Assembly (NCBI GenBank): GCA_033065855.1
Contig: JAVXUO010000253.1
Location: 310,001-374,000 of the forward strand
Direction of reading: 5' to 3'
DNA: 64,000 bases
Source: Escallonia rubra
Taxonomy: Eukaryota > Streptophyta > Magnoliopsida > Escalloniales > Escalloniaceae
The position numbers and the translations under genes were made by a program. The notes under the pieces are model-generated. The model did no database searches. It saw nothing but the letters and a program-made list of their open reading frames with translations, and was not told the origin of the DNA. This document shows positions 45,001 through 53,074 of the stretch, in pieces; the first letter of the stretch is position 1; each line of letters begins with the position of its first letter.

Positions 45001-48000
45001 ATGCAATACGTCCATCACGCATGGCAAAGATATTTCCAGGGTGTGGATCTCCATGAAACAACCCAAATTCCAGCAGCTGCCGCAAAGCAGCACTCACTCC
45101 AAGAGTCAAAAATCCATTTACATCAATGCCTGCGTCCTTAATGGCCTGAGTAACATGAAGGAGAATATATCAACATACAAGGTGGTATCTCTTGATTTTC
45201 CTTCAGAGGAGAGCTTTAACTTTCCAACCTGTGGATCAGTGCATCGTATTCCATCAATCCATTCCATCACCAAAACCCGTGATCCTGAAAGCTCTTTGTA
45301 ACCCCGAGGAATTTTAACAGTGGGATCGTCTTTGAAGTTCTCCAAGAAATCGTCAATGTTTCGAGCTTCCTATAATTCGTGGAAAATAGAGATGAATAGA
45401 AGTAAGGCCCAGAGTTAATATATCGTGAAAGTACACATGGAAAACACTTCACAGAAGAAAAAGTTGATATACACAGAATTATTTTGCATAATTTTTTTCC
45501 CTCTGGGAGTTCAACTATAACGTGCAGACATATAATGTAATGCCTTGCATATTTCTTCCGACAGAAAAGGGAGCATCAAAATAGTACCAAGGTATAATCA
45601 AGCTCCTCTAAAAGCTTCTCGCCAAATTCATCAACGATAAGCTCTGCATTGCATCCGAGTTTCTGCAGACTGATTCCGTTCAAGAATGAAGCTAGTGTGC
45701 GGAAAAGGAAAAGATCCCGATAGATAATAGGCTCTATCTCGGGCCTTTGTACCTGCAAATATGAAACAACATCTCCACTTTAGAATGCCTTCAACTTAAT
45801 GTTTTCCGACAATGTCCTCCAAGTGACAAATGAAATTGAAATCTGTCATCGCAAAACATAAGGCATTAAAGTAAATAAAAAAAATACTGCCTTCCGTAAT
45901 CTGCCAGAGCAAGAAAATCTACAAGGTGCAGCAGACCAGCACTGATGTCACACAATTGCACATAACAGTGCTCTATATGCGGGTCAGCTGAAAATGTCCA
46001 TCTAATCATGCTTTCTCCAACAAAAGAAAACATCTCTTCAAGCTACTTATTTTCAACCATGCAACTGCAGCAAACATGGTCCCCACGATGCTTCGACATC
46101 ATAGAGGTGATCTGAGAGATTCTCCTCTGACTTCACTTGGCTTAAATCACTTTCAACTAGGAGCAGGGGCACGGATGGAAATACAATAAAAATACACAAA
46201 CATGCACGCAAAAGCACATACAAAAGCACCACATTAACACAAAAAATCTCGGAGAAACATGGTCCCCACGATGCTTCGACATCATAGAGGTTATCTGAGA
46301 GATTCTCCTCTGACTTCGCTTGGCTTAAATCACTTTCAACTAGGAGCAGGGGCACGGATGGAAATACAATAAAAATACACAAACATGCATGCAAAAGCAC
46401 ATACAAAAGCACCACATTAACACAAAAAATCTCGGAGAAACGGTAAACAGAAGACAACTGAATCCATGCAACTTATATCTACTTGTCAGAAGAAGCAGCG
46501 AGCCTGTACAATAGTGAGCCTATATAATATGAATTTTAACAGAAGAGGCTGCACAATATGAAATTTTCAAAAAAGGAATGTTGAATTAACATCATGAATC
46601 TTAACAGCTCTACTGCATTGAAGTTTAACAGTATCGTACAGCTCTACTTGTCGTTTGAATTGTAACAGACAAGTAACACTGCTGCGTTAAACAGCATCTG
46701 AACAGAAGAGCATATCTGAATAATCTGAATTTTAACAGCTCTACTTGTCTGTTTTGAAAGCAGAAGACATCCAAATTCATGCAACATATATCTACTTGTC
46801 TGAAAAGACCAAAAAAAAAGGGTTAAGAATCATTTGTTTTCTCTAAATAGCAATTCAACTCTCCCTTAACTTATATTGTTTTGTCTAGCTGTCTACAAAT
46901 AGGAAATAGCCACATCTACAAAATGGAGGCATGTCCAGGTACGTGCATAAGAATATAACTAGAATATCATTTATTTGATAATTAAACTGACTTTCAAGAT
47001 CTAGATTCATTGAGGAAATATCCAAAATGAAGTAGGGGAGCATCTATAGATCGCATGCTCCTTGTCCTTTGCCAAAAATACTATAACACGGTTATTCCAT
47101 TTCGAATAGTTTAACTCAAGCTTCTAAACGTGTTCTTAGCACATCTTTCCATTTTTGCTTTCTGCAAATCAGTGAGCTGAAACATAGGAATGCTAGATCC
47201 GCGCTTTTATCTATATAAGCTCCTCATGTGTGGCTAAAAATCATTCTGGTGCTATTCTATCTTTCCTACATTGGAGAACAGAAAGAGTTCTAATAACAAT
47301 ACCAGCAACATGGACCAATTACCGAAAACCAGTCATCCTTGCTATGATGAATAGCATTATCCAACAAAATCAAACAACTTACAAAAGTGAGGAAATAAAA
47401 AATGTCAATTTAATAATGTAAAAAAACAACAAATCTGTAAAAGCAAAGTCAGATGAAAGTCATACAACCTTAATCGCGACATCCTCTCCTGAAGAACGTA
47501 GAGTAGCTCTGTAAACTTGACCAAGACTTGCAGCTGCTATAGTCTCTGACGAAATTTTGCTGAAAACAGCTTCAAGGGGTTGACCCAATTCCTCTTCTAT
47601 AATGTTGAGAGCAACCTGAGCCATCGTTAACCACAAACTGCTTAAAGAAAAAGGGTTCTGTTTCCAAAAACTCAAAAAAAAAGTGGTTTATCTTGAGGAC
47701 CAGAGATATCACGTAAGTACCTGATTTGGAAAAGGAGGAACATCATCTTGAAGAATGCAAAGTTCATTCATATAATCTTCTCTAATAATATCAGGTCTGT
47801 TCGCAAGAACCTGTAAAGAACAGTAAACAGTTAGACAATAGGTCGTAGCATGAAAGCTACAGGAAATCAAAAACCAAAAGGATATTAAATTCAAACAAAG
47901 AAAGAGCTCGGAATAAAAAACTTAATCTGGCCCACTGCAAATGGTTTTATAGCCTAGAAAAGTTTAACGTTCATTGGACATTTAGAAGTAAAACAGTTAC

Positions 48001-51000
48001 TATCCCTTAACCTTCTTTCCTGATAAGTGACTATGATTCACCAAATGACCCACGTGTAAAATAAAAGTTTCCTTTTCTCTTTATTTCTTATTTGGTAATT
48101 CCGCTAAGTTTTTACACATAATTCTTTATCTACTAACTGGTCTAATGTTTGGCATTACACAAGTTAGTAGATATAGAAATATTTGGTAATTCGACATGCA
48201 TGATTTGGCATTATGCGCACAAGCGGTCACAAGCGGTAATTGAGCAAAGTTAATCACTGTCAGATCTCATGTATAACTCTTGAGTGGCTCTATCGTCAAA
48301 GCAGTGCAGAATAACAGAAGCACAAAGCCTGTACAATAGTGAACAAGCAGATCAAGCATTAGCCTCAGTGCAAGATGCAAAAGACTCGTGTATGGGTCCT
48401 CGCTTACACAAGTGATATTTATATTGCACAAATTACACTGACATCCCTCCAGTTTTAGTCTTACTACGCTCGCTAGCCCTCACATTTGAGAAATTACACT
48501 GACACCCTTTACCATTAATTTTTGGGTGAAAGGCGTTGATTTTCATTTTAGAAGGATTTTCACCCTCATTATGTCACCAAATTTCCAACTTATCACAACT
48601 TGGTCCACGCAATCCACTTAAACCGCAGTCTTTATTTTTTGCCAATTGAACCAAACCTAAAAAATCTACCATGCCCTGGCTTTCAAAAAAAAAGAATATG
48701 GGTTTAATTTTATTTTCATAAGTTTTGAGGCCACATGTTGAGTTTCAAAAGTCAGAATCAAAACTTAAATGTCTTCCACTGAATCAACTCATCTTCTTCT
48801 TCCTCCTTTCGTTCAGAACAAATGCACTTAAAGAATTGTTCCGGTGAAACGAACCCAAGGACTCAAAGCAAATTCACCGGTAAACAGCCAAATCTTTACA
48901 TTTGTTTTACTTCCTTGTGTCAACGAATCCGAGTAATTTCACTGCAATTTTACCATTTAGTTTCATCTTTTGTATACACAGATCTGTGAGATACTTTAGT
49001 GTTGAAGCGTTAAAGCATTGATTCATGGTGAATAGTTTCTCCATAAATTGAAGCCTTTATCAAAATTGGGGAAGAGGGTAAGAATTTTGGAGAGGGCAAA
49101 GCATGAAAGGAAAAGCCTTGGAATGGCTGCGGCGCCAAATTCGACTCAACATTTTCTTTGTCTTTGCATTACCCTAGTTCCTTAAACCGACAGTTATTAA
49201 TACAGCATGCTTGTCTATAGTAGAGAGATCAACCTGAGCCTTTTATTTTAGGCCGGACAAGCCGGCCTCATTAGCTGCAAATCGACCTCCCATTGTTTGG
49301 AATGTAAGCGGCTTCATCACCTAATCATGCAAAGCAACTGGGAAGGTGGGGGAAGTTGTGAGGTGTGAAGGGTGGTGGGTGACAGTACTTGAGTGGGTTT
49401 GAGCCATGGCGGCAGTGCAGTATGAAGGTGTGTGGCGGTGGTGTGGTGTCTGTGATGGCTTTTGCAGCGGGGGATTTCAGTCTTGGTGGAAGTGATGCGG
49501 TTTGAAGTTAGACGACCATGGTGCAGTAAATGTGCAGCGATGGTGGGTTCTTTTTAGGTGGCAGTCGGTGTGGCTCATGGGGTGGCGGTGGTGGGGTCTG
49601 TTTTCGTGGTGACGTTACGCATCTGGTAGGTAAAAAAAACTAGCAATTGGTCAAGGCGTCATACTAAACAAAATCTTAAAGCCTTCATGTGTAGGTAACT
49701 GTTACAGAGGCACATTCTGTATATCTTTTATATGCTAGTGGATGGCATTGTTCAATTTGGAAAATATTAGTAGGTTGGCGCTCAATTAGTCAGAAAGTTA
49801 TGACTAGAGTTTAATTGAAATGTGCGTGCAAACCTTAGGGTTAATTTGGTATTCAATCCAACGCCTAAAGTGTTCTAATAATTATCCTAAACTTACCAGT
49901 TGCAGTGTTGCACAGACCGGACTAGTGGTGTGATAATTCCTCCTCAATGCCTTGATCCCATCATCTCTGTCGCTTGTCGTCGTCAATTTCCTCATAGCTG
50001 GCAAAGCCTCAAAAATGTTATTCAACTGGCACCTCTCAAGCTCTAACTACCTCCGCCATCCAATCAACCCAGAGAATCCTCTGCACAATGACAACTCATC
50101 ATTCGGCATCTGGCGACCTCACCTTGACCGAATCAGTCGGTAATCGCCGGCGAATTTTTCCTTCCCCGAAAGTGTCGCCACCAAAGACATCCACGTCGAT
50201 CCACTTACCAATCTCTCATCCATATAAATTTCACAACAGGAGTTTGTGATTGGGAGTAGTGATTTGGCGGTCAATCGATTTCTTTTGTTTGTGGATTACA
50301 CAACTATAAGATGTGATTGTTTTGAGCAGATACCTGGCAGCGTTTGAGAATGGGTTGAAGGAAGGCCAGGGTGGCCATCATCTGTTTGACAATGGTGATG
50401 AGGGGATGGCGAAAGCATTTGCTGCCTACGTCACCTTCGGTTTCTAGTTTCCAATGACGCTTGATCAATGTTTTTTCGTGCAGACGATAGTCTAGAACGT
50501 TAATTACTGGCCAGAATGCATCCAAAACCCCGGAATAAGCTAAATTCCCTGAATATACAAGGATCGTCGGAATCCATGGAGGTCATCATCGGGAACTTCA
50601 AAGGTCATTACCGAAATAGGTTGCATATGGAGGTAGTTATCGCAGCGCTCTTTACCATCCTCATCACCACAGTTCTGCAAATGCATTGCTGTCCAATTAG
50701 TTCTTGAACCATTTTTTATGTCGAATTCTGAAGCAAAATCCAATGGGAAGATACATGGATGGGAAGAGAATAATGTTCAGAAAATTACCATACAAACCTT
50801 AAATAATCTACTCAATGAAGTCCTCTCTTGCACCTATAATTTTGTCTCTGCAATCGACTGCAGGTTATATGTCTCAGCATGCGTACTGAGGGCGATGGGG
50901 TGCGCATGTAGTGTGGTAGATCGCGCTTAAAATTTGTATTAACTATTAAAACGGACGGCAAAATCATGGAACGGGAGGTTGATATGCTAACCAAAATGTT

Positions 51001-51909
51001 GAAGGGGAGTCAGCTTAATTTCGCTAATGTGAGGGATGTCGAGTATAACTGTAGGGGTATCAGTGTAATTTACGCTATTTATATATCATAAACGCGTTCT
51101 TACAGTTTTTTCCTAGTGTTATTGGTATTACTAAATTTAGCATCTCGTCCCTATATTAACTGTCATTAACAAGGTTAGCCAGGACCATGATGACATACTT
51201 CAAACCACCAAATACTCTTACTGAGCTAAGAACAAGATGACAACTAACACCAGTAGAGAAGATTGAATGTGGAAAAAAACATAACCTGGCCCGCTTTGAT
51301 GAAAGAAGGGCCCAAATCGCACAAGAGATTCCTAAGCTGGCGGGCACGGAAAGGAACAACTTCTTCATCACGGCCTACCAAGAAATCATACACTAACGCA
51401 GACCAATAGAGTCCCAAACTCCAAACAATCTCAACTCCGCGGCCCACAAGTGACAAAATCGCCCCTCTAGATTCCAACACCTTATTCCTCACCTAATAAC
51501 AACCAAACCGAACAATTAATACAAAATTCACAACCCACAGAATCAATCAAAGTTAGGTACAAAAATGGTTGTTAATCCGTACTGTTTCAGGGGTGTACTT
51601 GCGAAATGGAATACAAACACCTCGCTCAAAATCGAGTTGCTCTAAAGCACTACTACTACTGGTGCTAGGCTTGGATAGTTGTTGTAACCTGGTTTCGCTC
51701 TCGATGCTCCTGGGACTGCTGCCACTTGCAGAACCGGCGGTGATTGTAGTGGTGGTTGCTAAATTTGATATTTGCAGCGCCTTTGCTTTTGCCTTGGGCA
51801 CCGCGTAGAGTTTCCTTCTTGGCTGTGATCCAAACCCGGTCTGACAGTAACTTGAAGAAGCCGCGCCAACCGGCATATATCTGACGTCAGTACATACTAC
51901 TAGTGCCAT
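8870..51909 (-). CDS. ABC1K1: Plastid ABC1-like atypical kinase, complete gene (14 exons)
   Basis: Coding exons on the minus strand: 51909-51583, 51492-51286, 47810-47721, 47615-47469, 45752-45588, 45369-45229, 45145-44966, 42260-42065, 35647-35520, 23129-23058, 9590-9478, 9351-9204, 9134-9065, 8934-8870. They sum to 2049 nt, 682 codons plus stop. Every junction is GT-AG and all phases agree. ABC1 family hallmarks: KAGQ (175-178), the Ala-rich loop AAAS (235-238), ATP-site Lys257 in VAIK, ExD at 307-309, HGDPHPGN (390-397) and DFG (410-412). The N terminus is Ser/Thr- and basic-rich with few acids, like a chloroplast transit peptide. Plant ABC1Ks of this kind sit in plastoglobules and tune prenylquinone metabolism. 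Length and overall sequence suggest the ABC1K1 (PGR6) branch, from memory only; another plastid ABC1K is possible. Nothing in the coding sequence looks broken despite the transposon load in its introns. Confidence 0.93.
9065..9134 (-). CDS. ABC1K1: ABC1K exon 13 (residues 639-662, split codon)
   Basis: [20 protein letters not shown] then VAR and the G of Asp662. Acceptor TTTTGCAG, donor GTAAAG. Confidence 0.92.
9204..9351 (-). CDS. ABC1K1: ABC1K exon 12 (residues 589-638)
   Basis: [20 protein letters not shown] then [20 protein letters not shown] and EDSKLHIQE. Acceptor TTTACAAG, donor GTATAT. Confidence 0.92.
9478..9590 (-). CDS. ABC1K1: ABC1K exon 11 (residues 552-589, split codon)
   Basis: [20 protein letters not shown] to ALQVKE plus TT of Leu589, before donor GTCAGT. 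The first base of exon 12 (G) completes TTG. Confidence 0.92.
9591..11029. other. Left part of ABC1K intron 10, no gene recognised
   Basis: Several short frames of 70-130 codons occur on both strands but none shows a domain, a splice context or a repeat family I recognise. Confidence 0.4.
11503..15543 (+). mobile_element. hAT (Ac-like) DNA transposon, near complete
   Basis: Terminal inverted repeats TAGACCTGGCAAA (11503) and TTTGCCAGGTCTA (ending 15543), flanked by the 8-bp target duplication GGCACAAG / AGCACAAG (7 of 8 match). Length 4041 bp. Subterminal regions are dense in GGGTACGGG/CCCGTACCC motifs on both strands, as expected for transposase binding. It carries a transposase gene with two lesions, listed separately, and lies inside the gypsy-type solo LTR. 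Confidence 0.95.
12797..14988 (+). pseudogene. hAT transposase gene with two frame breaks
   Basis: Start chosen at 12797 ([13 protein letters not shown]), just after a pyrimidine-rich TTGTAG acceptor. Then a BED zinc finger ([19 protein letters not shown], with [13 protein letters not shown]), the RNase H-like core ([44 protein letters not shown]), and [13 protein letters not shown]. Past an intron (14407-14492) comes the dimerisation region: [20 protein letters not shown] then [13 protein letters not shown]. Breaks: a frame change near 13770-13785, where stops follow DPRVG, and one near 14715-14735. After the second break the frame reads [21 protein letters not shown] second intron (14808-14893) leads to the last exon, stop TGA 14986-14988. 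Without these breaks it would be close to full length, so the loss of function looks fairly recent. Confidence 0.85.
16307..17355. mobile_element. PIF/Harbinger-like non-autonomous element
   Basis: Ends GGGTCTGTACGCTTAC (16307) and GTAAGCGTACATGCCC (ending 17355) are inverted repeats with two mismatches, flanked by TTA on both sides (16304-16306 and 17356-17358), the Harbinger target. The interior has a CTTCCC-rich stretch, a CCA-rich stretch and two strong hairpins but no transposase. It lies inside the solo LTR. Confidence 0.8.
17160..17233. repeat. Two adjacent perfect hairpins inside the Harbinger-like element
   Basis: ATTTGTATTCTCTG (17160-17173) pairs with CAGAGAATACAAAT (17177-17190) across 3 bases. 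AAAAGGTGAAAACACC (17197-17212) pairs with GGTGTTTTCACCTTTT (17218-17233) across 5 bases. Both stems are perfect. Confidence 0.9.
21901..23057. other. Right part of ABC1K intron 10, no gene recognised
   Basis: A 13-C run and C/T-rich tract at about 21905-21950 may belong to the copia 5' LTR. The remainder is AT-rich with no recognised domain or terminal repeats. Confidence 0.4.
23058..23129 (-). CDS. ABC1K1: ABC1K exon 10 (residues 528-551)
   Basis: [20 protein letters not shown] then RLIQ, 72 nt, between acceptor TGTTTTAG and donor GTCAGT. Family-typical AxPYxAKRLLxDPNPxLR. An exon this short between introns of 12.4 and 13.5 kb is easily missed by gene finders. Confidence 0.92.
23130..24639. 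other. Right-hand-exon side of ABC1K intron 9, mostly unassigned
   Basis: No recognised coding sequence. A 37-bp direct duplication (CACTTGGCATCTTAAGGGTC...) is found at 24140-24176 and 24177-24213. The stretch from about 24420 may be the 5' region of the RTE LINE that follows. Confidence 0.4.
26009..26954. mobile_element. TIR element carrying a CCA/CCG triplet array
   Basis: Ends GTGCCTTTGGAACC (26009) and GGTTCCAAACAGACC (ending 26954) are imperfect inverted repeats. TTTAGA is found on both sides (26003-26008 and 26955-26960) and only once in the matching 3' LTR, so the insertion is proven by an empty site. The interior is dominated by imperfect CCACCA/CCGCCA repeats. No transposase. Superfamily uncertain, since a 6-bp duplication fits none cleanly. 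Confidence 0.75.
26224..26720. repeat. Imperfect (CCA/CCG)n trinucleotide array
   Basis: About 400-500 bp of CCACCA, CTACCG and CCGCCA units. Long open frames on both strands here (His/Tyr-rich and Val/Ala-rich) are by-products of the triplet repeat. Confidence 0.9.
27460..31765 (+). mobile_element. L1-type LINE, 5'-truncated, inside the LTR element
   Basis: Order of remnants: NRFSLIDAE (about 27560); endonuclease (27820-28455, from [20 protein letters not shown] to GLSDHCMLL); spacer domain with [20 protein letters not shown] and NTAYFHKK (28501-29010); and RT, with [17 protein letters not shown], then [33 protein letters not shown] and FADDLFIV (29030-29870). The RT thumb region ([40 protein letters not shown]) and the zf-RVT domain ([20 protein letters not shown], 31186-31430) follow. 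It ends in an A-run at 31756-31763. Several stops and frameshifts; dead. The exact 5' end is unclear. Confidence 0.88.
30508..30770. mobile_element. Stowaway-type MITE, one end shortened, inside the L1 LINE
   Basis: Starts CTCCCTCCGTCCC after TA (30506-30507), the classic Stowaway end. It matches the reverse complement of the full element at 34314-34689 (shared AAGAAAGTGGGCCAGGAGAG and GGTAAACATGGAAAA blocks) but stops about 45 bp short of the second inverted repeat. Confidence 0.8.
32639..32987 (+). repeat. 3' LTR of the LTR element
   Basis: Starts TGATGCAGTAGGAAC. It preserves the un-interrupted sequence TTATTTAGGATTTTAG at the place where the 5' LTR has the MITE-like insert. Confidence 0.78.
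33161..34311. other. Part of ABC1K intron 9 without a recognised gene
   Basis: Near 33600-33785 a C/G-rich block (GGTTTGACCCGTCAAACCGC, CCGGTCCGGTCC) looks like a worn hAT-type end. The rest shows nothing I can name. Confidence 0.35.
34314..34689. mobile_element. Full-length Stowaway-type MITE
   Basis: Ends CTCCCTACGCCCCACAAAAA and TATGTGGGACGGAGAGAG are inverted repeats flanked by TA on both sides (34312-34313 and 34690-34691), the mariner/Stowaway target. 376 bp. An internal TTCTATTTCTCTCTCCACAT block occurs twice, about 70 bp apart. Confidence 0.88.
34726..35225 (-). mobile_element. TRIM (miniature LTR retrotransposon), 500 bp
   Basis: Two direct repeats, 34726-34862 and 35087-35225 (137 and 139 bp), both begin TGT[TA]ACGA and share GCATTGC[CT]TCCCTCAAAA and CAATCTCATACTATCCCACA. 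Next to the right repeat, the minus strand reads TACAAATGGTATTTTAGAGC, a methionine-tRNA primer site, so the element is on the minus strand. Flanks GCAGT and GCAAT are a 5-bp duplication with one change. The 224-bp interior has no coding capacity. Confidence 0.85.
35520..35647 (-). CDS. ABC1K1: ABC1K exon 9 (residues 485-527)
   Basis: Completes Gly485, then [20 protein letters not shown] and so on to PDFKFLE; donor GTGAGG. RIPxxFxLVIRSLxxxEG is the conserved post-kinase helix of the family. Introns of 6.4 and 12.4 kb isolate it. Confidence 0.93.
35648..36660. other. Right-hand-exon side of ABC1K intron 8, no gene recognised
   Basis: AT-rich, with a C/A microsatellite near 35751-35772. No domain or element end recognised. 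Confidence 0.4.
38608..39312. mobile_element. Possible worn hAT-type insert in the gypsy relic
   Basis: It starts TTAAAAACCAGATCATTC and ends TCCGATCCAGGTTGTATAAC, a weak inverted-repeat pair. The flanking parts contain GGTCAATGGTTTAACC and GACCGGTTCAAGCG, in the style of hAT subterminal sequence. No transposase. A (GT)n(GA)n tract lies at about 38999-39032. Confidence 0.35.
39502..40503. mobile_element. Possible TIR element with GCGCC-rich arms
   Basis: The left arm (AAAAGGCGCAGGGAGCGCGC...CCTAGGG) and right arm (AAAAGGCGCGCGCCTGCGCC...CCTAGGC) are rich in GCGCC words in otherwise AT-rich DNA, but clear ends and a target duplication were not found. A smaller inverted repeat, GTTACATGG (39824) with CCATGTAAC (ending 40166), both followed inward by ACACTTG-type motifs, could be a second, nested MITE. 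Confidence 0.35.
40815..41467 (+). mobile_element. TRIM (miniature LTR retrotransposon), 653 bp, inside gypsy gag
   Basis: Direct repeats 40815-41039 and 41246-41467 (225 and 222 bp) begin TGTCAC and end GACA. They share GCCACAGCCT[AG]ATGCA, GGCTTTGCACC and TGTGTGAGAATG. The primer site TGGTATCAAAGCC begins at 41042, as in plus-strand LTR elements. GGCG is found on both sides. The 206-bp interior has no gag or pol. Confidence 0.85.
42065..42260 (-). CDS. ABC1K1: ABC1K exon 8 (residues 420-485, split codon)
   Basis: [20 protein letters not shown] to FRSVT plus the first base of Gly485. The next exon supplies GG, giving GGG. Helical C-lobe region. Confidence 0.93.
42261..44965. other. ABC1K intron 7, no gene recognised
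   Basis: Mostly AT-rich. ACATGGTATCAAAGTG near 43510 resembles a primer site and could be a remnant of another small LTR element, but I cannot find its repeats. A TATA/CATA-rich microsatellite-like stretch lies at about 43400-43475. Confidence 0.4.
44966..45145 (-). CDS. ABC1K1: ABC1K exon 7 (residues 360-419), catalytic core
   Basis: Holds the catalytic-loop motif HGDPHPGN (Asp392, Asn397) and the metal-binding DFG at 410-412 within [14 protein letters not shown]. Donor GTAGTA. Both motifs are intact, so the kinase fold should be functional. Confidence 0.96.
45229..45369 (-). CDS. ABC1K1: ABC1K exon 6 (residues 313-359)
   Basis: [20 protein letters not shown] through [23 protein letters not shown] is the hinge-like segment between kinase lobes. 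Acceptor AATTATAG, donor GTTGGA, phase 0. Confidence 0.95.
45588..45752 (-). CDS. ABC1K1: ABC1K exon 5 (residues 258-312)
   Basis: Begins [20 protein letters not shown] after TTTGCAG and ends EELDYTL. E307/D309 form the ExD motif that contacts KxGQ in ABC1 kinases. Phase 0 at both ends. Confidence 0.95.
45753..47468. other. ABC1K intron 4
   Basis: No gene. Holds the 183-bp tandem duplication listed next and AACAG/TCTACTTGTC-type short scattered repeats around 46450-46800. Confidence 0.5.
46072..46437. repeat. 183-bp tandem duplication in ABC1K intron 4
   Basis: 46072-46254 and 46255-46437 are nearly identical (both begin AAACATGGTCCCCACGATGC). The unit is a multiple of three, so a minus-strand open frame of 134 codons passes through both copies. 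This frame lies wholly in an intron and has no recognised domain. Confidence 0.92.
47469..47615 (-). CDS. ABC1K1: ABC1K exon 4 (residues 209-257)
   Basis: Carries the Ala-rich nucleotide-binding loop ([12 protein letters not shown]), which replaces the Gly-rich loop of usual kinases, and VAIK with the ATP-site lysine as its last codon. Donor GTTGTA is weak but in phase with exon 5. Confidence 0.95.
47721..47810 (-). CDS. ABC1K1: ABC1K exon 3 (residues 179-208)
   Basis: [20 protein letters not shown] then [10 protein letters not shown]. It directly continues KAGQ, as in other family members (GQxLxxRPDxxxxxY). Donor is GTACTT. Only 30 codons, and separated from exon 2 by a 3.5-kb intron holding a MULE. 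Confidence 0.95.
48426..51075. mobile_element. MULE-like element in ABC1K intron 2 (2650 bp)
   Basis: Ends GCACAAATTACACTGACATC and GGTATCAGTGTAATTTACGC are inverted repeats; matches continue for about 90 bp (CCCTCACATTTGAGAAATTA against the reverse complement of TAATTTCGCTAATGTGAGGG). Flanks TATTTATATT (48416-48425) and TATTTATATA (51076-51085) form a 9-10-bp target duplication, as for Mutator-like elements. The interior has a G/T-rich GGTGGCGG stretch (49340-49620) and UTR-like sequence, no transposase. Its interior may be captured host DNA. Confidence 0.85.
51286..51492 (-). CDS. ABC1K1: ABC1K exon 2 (residues 110-178)
   Basis: Begins [20 protein letters not shown] after acceptor TTATTAG and ends [10 protein letters not shown] before GTTATG. 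KAGQ is the ABC1-specific KxGQ motif that lies over the active site. Phase 0 at both ends. Confidence 0.95.
51583..51909 (-). CDS. ABC1K1: ABC1K exon 1 (residues 1-109)
   Basis: Starts [20 protein letters not shown], then a basic, Ser/Thr-rich stretch typical of a transit peptide, ending FRKYTPET before donor GTACGG at 51582. Phase 0. The frame would otherwise run seven codons into the intron to a stop. Confidence 0.9.
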
Positions 51910-52118
51910 CGTTCTGTGATAAAAGAGGGAGGGAGCGAGAGAGTATTCAGTTTCTCTGTCGAAGGGAAAGAGGATTTTTCTTTATGGTAATCATGCAAGT
52001 TGCGTGTATACATACGGTAGGTAGTTAGATGACAACTTGCAACCAAGAATTTGAGATTACGAAATTTCTTGGTTGGCAATGAAATGAGAAATTGAATCTG
52101 GGCAGCTAATAAAATATA
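51910..52118 (-). promoter_or_regulatory. 5' flank / probable promoter of the ABC1K gene
   Basis: Only 209 bp separate the ATG from the nearest MULE end. On the minus strand it has a pyrimidine-rich leader (CTCTCGCTCCCTCCCTC near 51925-51945), common in plant photosynthetic-gene leaders, and a small inverted repeat (CAACCAAGAA 52040-52049 with TTCTTGGTTG 52066-52075). I see no strong TATA box. The core promoter may reach into the MULE. Confidence 0.35.
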
Positions 52119-53060
52119 GGGCTAATTACACCTATGTCCCTGAGGTTTTTGGGTAATTACACGCGAGGACACAAAGTTTCAAAATGTAACACTTGTGTCC
52201 ATTGACAAACGGAATACAAAAATACTTAACGGTTCTGACAAAAAGACCAAGTTGCCTCTAAATAAAAGTTGAAACCCTGATTTGCCCCTGGGACCACATG
52301 AAACCCTAATTTTCATTGTCTTCCCCCCTCCCCACCCCTTCTGCATCCCCCTCGCCCTTCCCCGTCACCCACCCACCCCGCCTGTTTCCCTTCCCCTGCG
52401 CCGCACCCCGCCGGCTCCCCTTCCCCGGCGCCGCTCCCCGCCTGTTCACCTTCCCCGGCGCGCACCCCGCCTGCTCCCCTTCCCTGGCGCCGCACCCTGC
52501 ATGCCTCCTCCTTCCTCGTCACCCCGTCAAGCCGTCACCGCCCACCCCGTCTACCTCCCCTTCCTCGTCACCGCCCACCCCAAGCCACCGCGTGTAATCT
52601 CCTGCCGGCGTCGAAACCTATCGTTGGCGTGATGGGGTGGTGTGGACAGGGGCTGCCGGCAGCGAGGGGCCGGAAAGGAGGGACTGCCGACGGCGGGGGC
52701 GGGGGAGGGAGGCGACGGTCGGCGGGGACTTCAGATTCACCGACAATGGGAGAGAGAACATAAAACCCTAATTTGTAAATTAGGGTTTCAAGAAAATCCT
52801 AAAACTAAAACTGATAAATAAATCATATATAATAATAAACATATATTTTTCAATATATACAGTACAAGGGGTAGTATCGTCATTTTAAAAATACATATTG
52901 ATGACATCATACAAAAAGTACAATTTTTGGATGGAATCCTAACGAATGGACATGGCTGATACATTTTAAAAGTGTTTGGTCACGGAATGTTACATTTTGA
53001 AACTCTTTGTCCTTGACTGTAATTATACCCTAACCTCAGGGATATAAGTGTAATTTGCCC
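52119..53060. mobile_element. MULE-like element just upstream of the ABC1K gene (942 bp)
   Basis: Inverted repeats of about 70 bp (GGGCTAATTACACCTATGTC at the left; its partner ends ATATAAGTGTAATTTGCCC). Duplication TAAAATATA / TAAAATAAA (8 of 9). The interior (52320-52700) is GC-rich with CCCCGCC/TTCCCC repeats, unlike the flanks, as in elements that have picked up gene sequence. The Pro/Arg-rich frames in it are composition artefacts. It begins 209 bp from the kinase ATG. Confidence 0.88.
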
Positions 53061-53074
53061 TAAAATAAAAACAA

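Noticed and set aside
46053-46457. 134-codon frame with an internal repeat
   Set aside because: Lies wholly in ABC1K intron 4 and exists because a 183-bp unit was duplicated.
52282-52632. Pro/Arg-rich 116-codon frame upstream of the kinase
   Set aside because: Repetitive GC-rich core of a MULE; frames are open on both strands, which points to composition.
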